Source: Kineosphaera limosa NBRC 100340
GTDB lineage: Bacteria; Actinomycetota; Actinomycetes; Actinomycetales; Dermatophilaceae
Assembly: GCF_000298215.1 (NCBI RefSeq)
Contig: NZ_BAHD01000026.1
Span: forward strand, 1 to 64,000
Direction: 5' to 3'
DNA length: 64,000 nucleotides
Each line of letters opens with the position of its first letter. Position 1 is the stretch's first letter. The position numbers and the translations under genes were made by a program. Below are positions 61,837 through 64,000 of this stretch, piece by piece. The notes below the pieces were generated by a model. It was not told where the DNA came from. It worked only from the letters and a program-made list of their open reading frames with translations, and made no database searches.

Positions 61837-63636
61837 ATGAGTTACGCACTCCCCGACAACAGCCCGGATCCGGGGGCCACGCCGGACCTGCCGATGCGGA
61901 CCACGCTGCGGCTGCTCGCGACCTACATCACCCCGCACCGCGGGATGCTCGCGATCGGGGTGGCGCTGGGGCTCGTCGGCACGGCGATGGAGTTGGCCAC
62001 GCCGCTGGTCACCAAGTCGGTTCTCGACCGACTGGAGATCGGGGCATCCTTGGCGACCCCCGTCATCATCCTCGGGGTGTTGCTAGTCGCGGGCACGGTG
62101 ATCGGCCTCATTCAGGGGATCATGCTGGGCACCCTGGCCGAGCGGATCATCCTGGCGACTCGCACCGGCATGGTCCGCCACCTGCTGCGCACCAAGGTGA
62201 CCGATCTGGCGCAACGCTCCGGAGGGGAGATGGTTGCGCGGGTCACCTCCGACACCCTCCTCATCCGGGAGGCGACGACCACGACGATCGTGCAGGGCAT
62301 CAACGGCGTGGTGGCGCTCGTCGGGGCCATCCTGCTCATGGCCTTTCTCGACGTGCCGTTGCTGCTGGCGACCGTGGCGGTGATCATTCTGGTCGGGATC
62401 GCCGCGGCCACACTCATGCCGCCGCTGGCTCGGGCGCAGCGCGAGGCGCAGGCCGAGGTCGGCCGGATGGGTGGCCGGCTCGAAGGGGTGTTGCGCGCGG
62501 TCCGCCCCGTCAAGGCCAGTCGCGCCGAGGAGCGCGAGGCCAGCAGGATCGGTGACCACGCGAGTCGGTCGGCGCGGTTGGCCGTGCGGGCGGTGCGCCT
62601 GGAGAACGTCGCCTGGGCGATCACCGGAGCGGGAGTCAACCTGGCGGTCCTCATCGTGCTGGGCGTCGGCGGCTGGCGAGTGGCCAGCGGTGAGATCGGG
62701 GTGTCGACGCTCATCGCGTTCCTGCTCTACCTGTTCCAACTGATGATGCCGGTCATGATGCTGACGATGGCGATGACCGCGCTGCAGTCCGGCCTGGCCG
62801 CGGCGGCCCGGATCCACGAGGTCACCACGCTGCCGATCGAAGTCGACGAGCCCGCCGCGGTGGCACCGCAGGCCCGCACCGATGCAGCGGCGCTGGTGTT
62901 GCGGGAGGTGCGCTTTCGCTACGACCCTGCCGGTCCGTGGGCGCTGGACGGGGTGTCACTGACGGTCCCGCGCCGCGGCCACGTGGCGATCGTCGGCCCC
63001 TCCGGTGCGGGCAAGACGACGATCTTCGGGTTGCTGCTGAAGTTCCTGGCGCCGCAGAGCGGTTCGATCTCGCTCGACGGTCGACCGTTCGAGCAGTGGC
63101 CATTGGGGGAGTTGCGCCGACGCCTGGCCTACGTCGAACAGGACACGCCGTTGGTGCCGGGGACGGTGCGCGAGAACCTTCTGTACGCCGCGCCCGACGC
63201 CGGCCCGGAGGCGGTGGCGCGGGCGCTGGAGGCCGTCCGGCTGACGGACCGGTTCGGTTCGCTGCCGCAGGGCCTGGACACCGAGGTCACCGGGGCGGTG
63301 CTGTCTGGCGGTGAACGCCAGCGCATCGCGTTGGCCCGGGCGTTGGTGGCTGACCCCGAACTGCTGCTGCTCGACGAGGTCACCGCCCAACTCGACGGCA
63401 TCACCGAGGCGGCGGTCGCCGCGGGCATCCGGCGGCAAGCCGAGCGGGGGGCCGTCATCACCATCGCCCACCGACTCTCGACCGTGATGGATGCCGACGC
63501 GATCATCGTCCTCGACCAGGGCCGTGTCCGCGCCGTCGGCACGCACGCCGAACTGTTGGCCACCGATGAGCTCTACGCCGAACTCGTCACCGCCCTGCGG
63601 ATCGCCCAGGACGCGCACCCACCGTCGGGCCCGTGA
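61837..63636 (+). CDS. ABC exporter, fused permease-ATPase
   Basis: 599 residues: six membrane segments (about 35-310), then an ATPase with Walker A GPSGAGKTT, Q-loop VEQDTPLVPG, signature LSGGERQRIALARAL, Walker B LLLLDEVTAQLD (AQLD replaces SALD) and switch AHRLSTVMDAD. A half-transporter that must dimerise; usual roles are drug or lipid export. ATG 61837 follows the preceding stop directly (TGAGATGAG). Confidence 0.93.
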   Translation: MSYALPDNSPDPGATPDLPMRTTLRLLATYITPHRGMLAIGVALGLVGTAMELATPLVTKSVLDRLEIGASLATPVIILGVLLVAGTVIGLIQGIMLGTLAERIILATRTGMVRHLLRTKVTDLAQRSGGEMVARVTSDTLLIREATTTTIVQGINGVVALVGAILLMAFLDVPLLLATVAVIILVGIAAATLMPPLARAQREAQAEVGRMGGRLEGVLRAVRPVKASRAEEREASRIGDHASRSARLAVRAVRLENVAWAITGAGVNLAVLIVLGVGGWRVASGEIGVSTLIAFLLYLFQLMMPVMMLTMAMTALQSGLAAAARIHEVTTLPIEVDEPAAVAPQARTDAAALVLREVRFRYDPAGPWALDGVSLTVPRRGHVAIVGPSGAGKTTIFGLLLKFLAPQSGSISLDGRPFEQWPLGELRRRLAYVEQDTPLVPGTVRENLLYAAPDAGPEAVARALEAVRLTDRFGSLPQGLDTEVTGAVLSGGERQRIALARALVADPELLLLDEVTAQLDGITEAAVAAGIRRQAERGAVITIAHRLSTVMDADAIIVLDQGRVRAVGTHAELLATDELYAELVTALRIAQDAHPPSGP

Positions 63637-63662
63637 CCCGAGCTGTCCTCCGGCTCTCCGCA

Positions 63663-64000
63663 CTAGCTGTTGGGCAGAGGCGCTCCGAAACGCAGCAGAT
63701 TGTTGTCGGGGTCGAGGTGCGCGCCCTCGCGCAGTCCGTAGTCCGTGTCGACGGGGGCCACCGTGCGCCCGACGCCTGCGTCCGCCCACTCCCGCGCGAG
63801 CCGATCGGCGTCGTCGACGTACAGGTAGACGCAGCCAGCGCCCGAGAGTGGGTCCAGCTCGGGCATGAGCGACAGGTGCAGGGCGACGCCGCCGCGCTCC
63901 GCCGCGCCGTACTCGGGCGTCAGTTTGGTGACCTCGAAGCCGAGCGCGCGGTAGTGCTCGATCGAGCGGTCGACGTCGGTGACCGGCAGAACAGCGGCGG
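63663..64000 (-). CDS. VOC-family (bleomycin resistance-like) protein, 5' end beyond window
   Basis: About 112 residues visible, running off the right edge: AVLPVTDVDRSIEHYRALGF, then EYGAAERGGVALHLSL, CVYLYVDDADRLAREWADAG and a C-terminal LREGAHLDPDNNLLRFG. This is a two-module VOC fold like bleomycin-binding proteins. It converges on the ABC exporter with a 26-bp gap. Confidence 0.88.
   Translation of the reverse strand, partial: AAVLPVTDVDRSIEHYRALGFEVTKLTPEYGAAERGGVALHLSLMPELDPLSGAGCVYLYVDDADRLAREWADAGVGRTVAPVDTDYGLREGAHLDPDNNLLRFGAPLPNS

Overview
The window is very GC-rich DNA with tightly packed genes, GTG and TTG starts, and many starts with a TANNNT box 6 to 8 bases upstream instead of a Shine-Dalgarno site. 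A mycothiol-type arsenate reductase, an HspR-type site before lon, a DtxR/IdeR-type iron box and RecBCD-type recombination (recC) point to an actinomycete. My best guess is Micrococcales, near Dermatophilaceae, Intrasporangiaceae or Dermacoccaceae; the genus cannot be told from the sequence. No rRNA, tRNA, CRISPR array, prophage or intact insertion sequence was recognised.

Layout. 1-2022: 5' part of recC. 2129-6295: nucleoside deaminase, a YtrA-type GntR regulator with its ABC ATPase and two permeases behind a perfect operator, and an alpha/beta hydrolase. 6284-10698: SDR-like protein without the usual catalytic pair, ANTAR protein, gnd, orphan protein. 10786-12172: universal stress protein plus two fluoride channel subunits in an overlapping operon. 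12282-15783: FAD oxidoreductase and two divergent CPBP proteases. 15824-18245: lon with HspR site and terminator. 18352-23235: palindromic repeats, a frameshifted AbiEi-like gene, orphan proteins, redoxin, MOSC protein. 23306-24874: ClgR/PopR-like regulator and an accessory clpP pair. 24997-29057: aldo-keto reductase and an arsenic island (arsM, arsR, acr3, arsC). 29196-29827: vapBC. 30210-34389: possible decayed mobile-element end, cyclase and two ABC-F genes, one with an in-frame amber codon. 34503-37877: MBL hydrolase, nucleotidyltransferase, frameshifted M14 peptidase. 38040-40352: two-component operon with an extra stand-alone receiver. 40677-50373: secreted esterase, NhaC antiporter, AAA ATPase, hydrolase, chemoreceptor, opine-type dehydrogenase, CPA1 antiporter, GntR remnant. 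50394-54820: internally deleted proline racemase, DUF2971 protein, AAA ATPase with an AT-rich dyad, frameshifted lipoprotein, small membrane protein. 54931-60274: secreted peptidase, iron-regulated siderophore-interacting protein, DUF1345 protein, second vapBC, Bcr/CflA pump. 60650-64000: VOC protein, small multidrug-export protein, ABC exporter, partial VOC protein.

The content is mainly stress, efflux and protein quality control, with modest decay: three single-base frameshifts, one amber codon, one in-frame deletion and one regulator remnant. The most unusual signal is a family of four dispersed long palindromes (about 110 to 124 bp) in two subfamilies whose arms change together, plus one probable decayed half-copy. 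Mismatches in three of the four stems are G-U compatible, so the elements may act as RNA hairpins or as hairpin DNA for a REP/MITE-type mobilisation enzyme.
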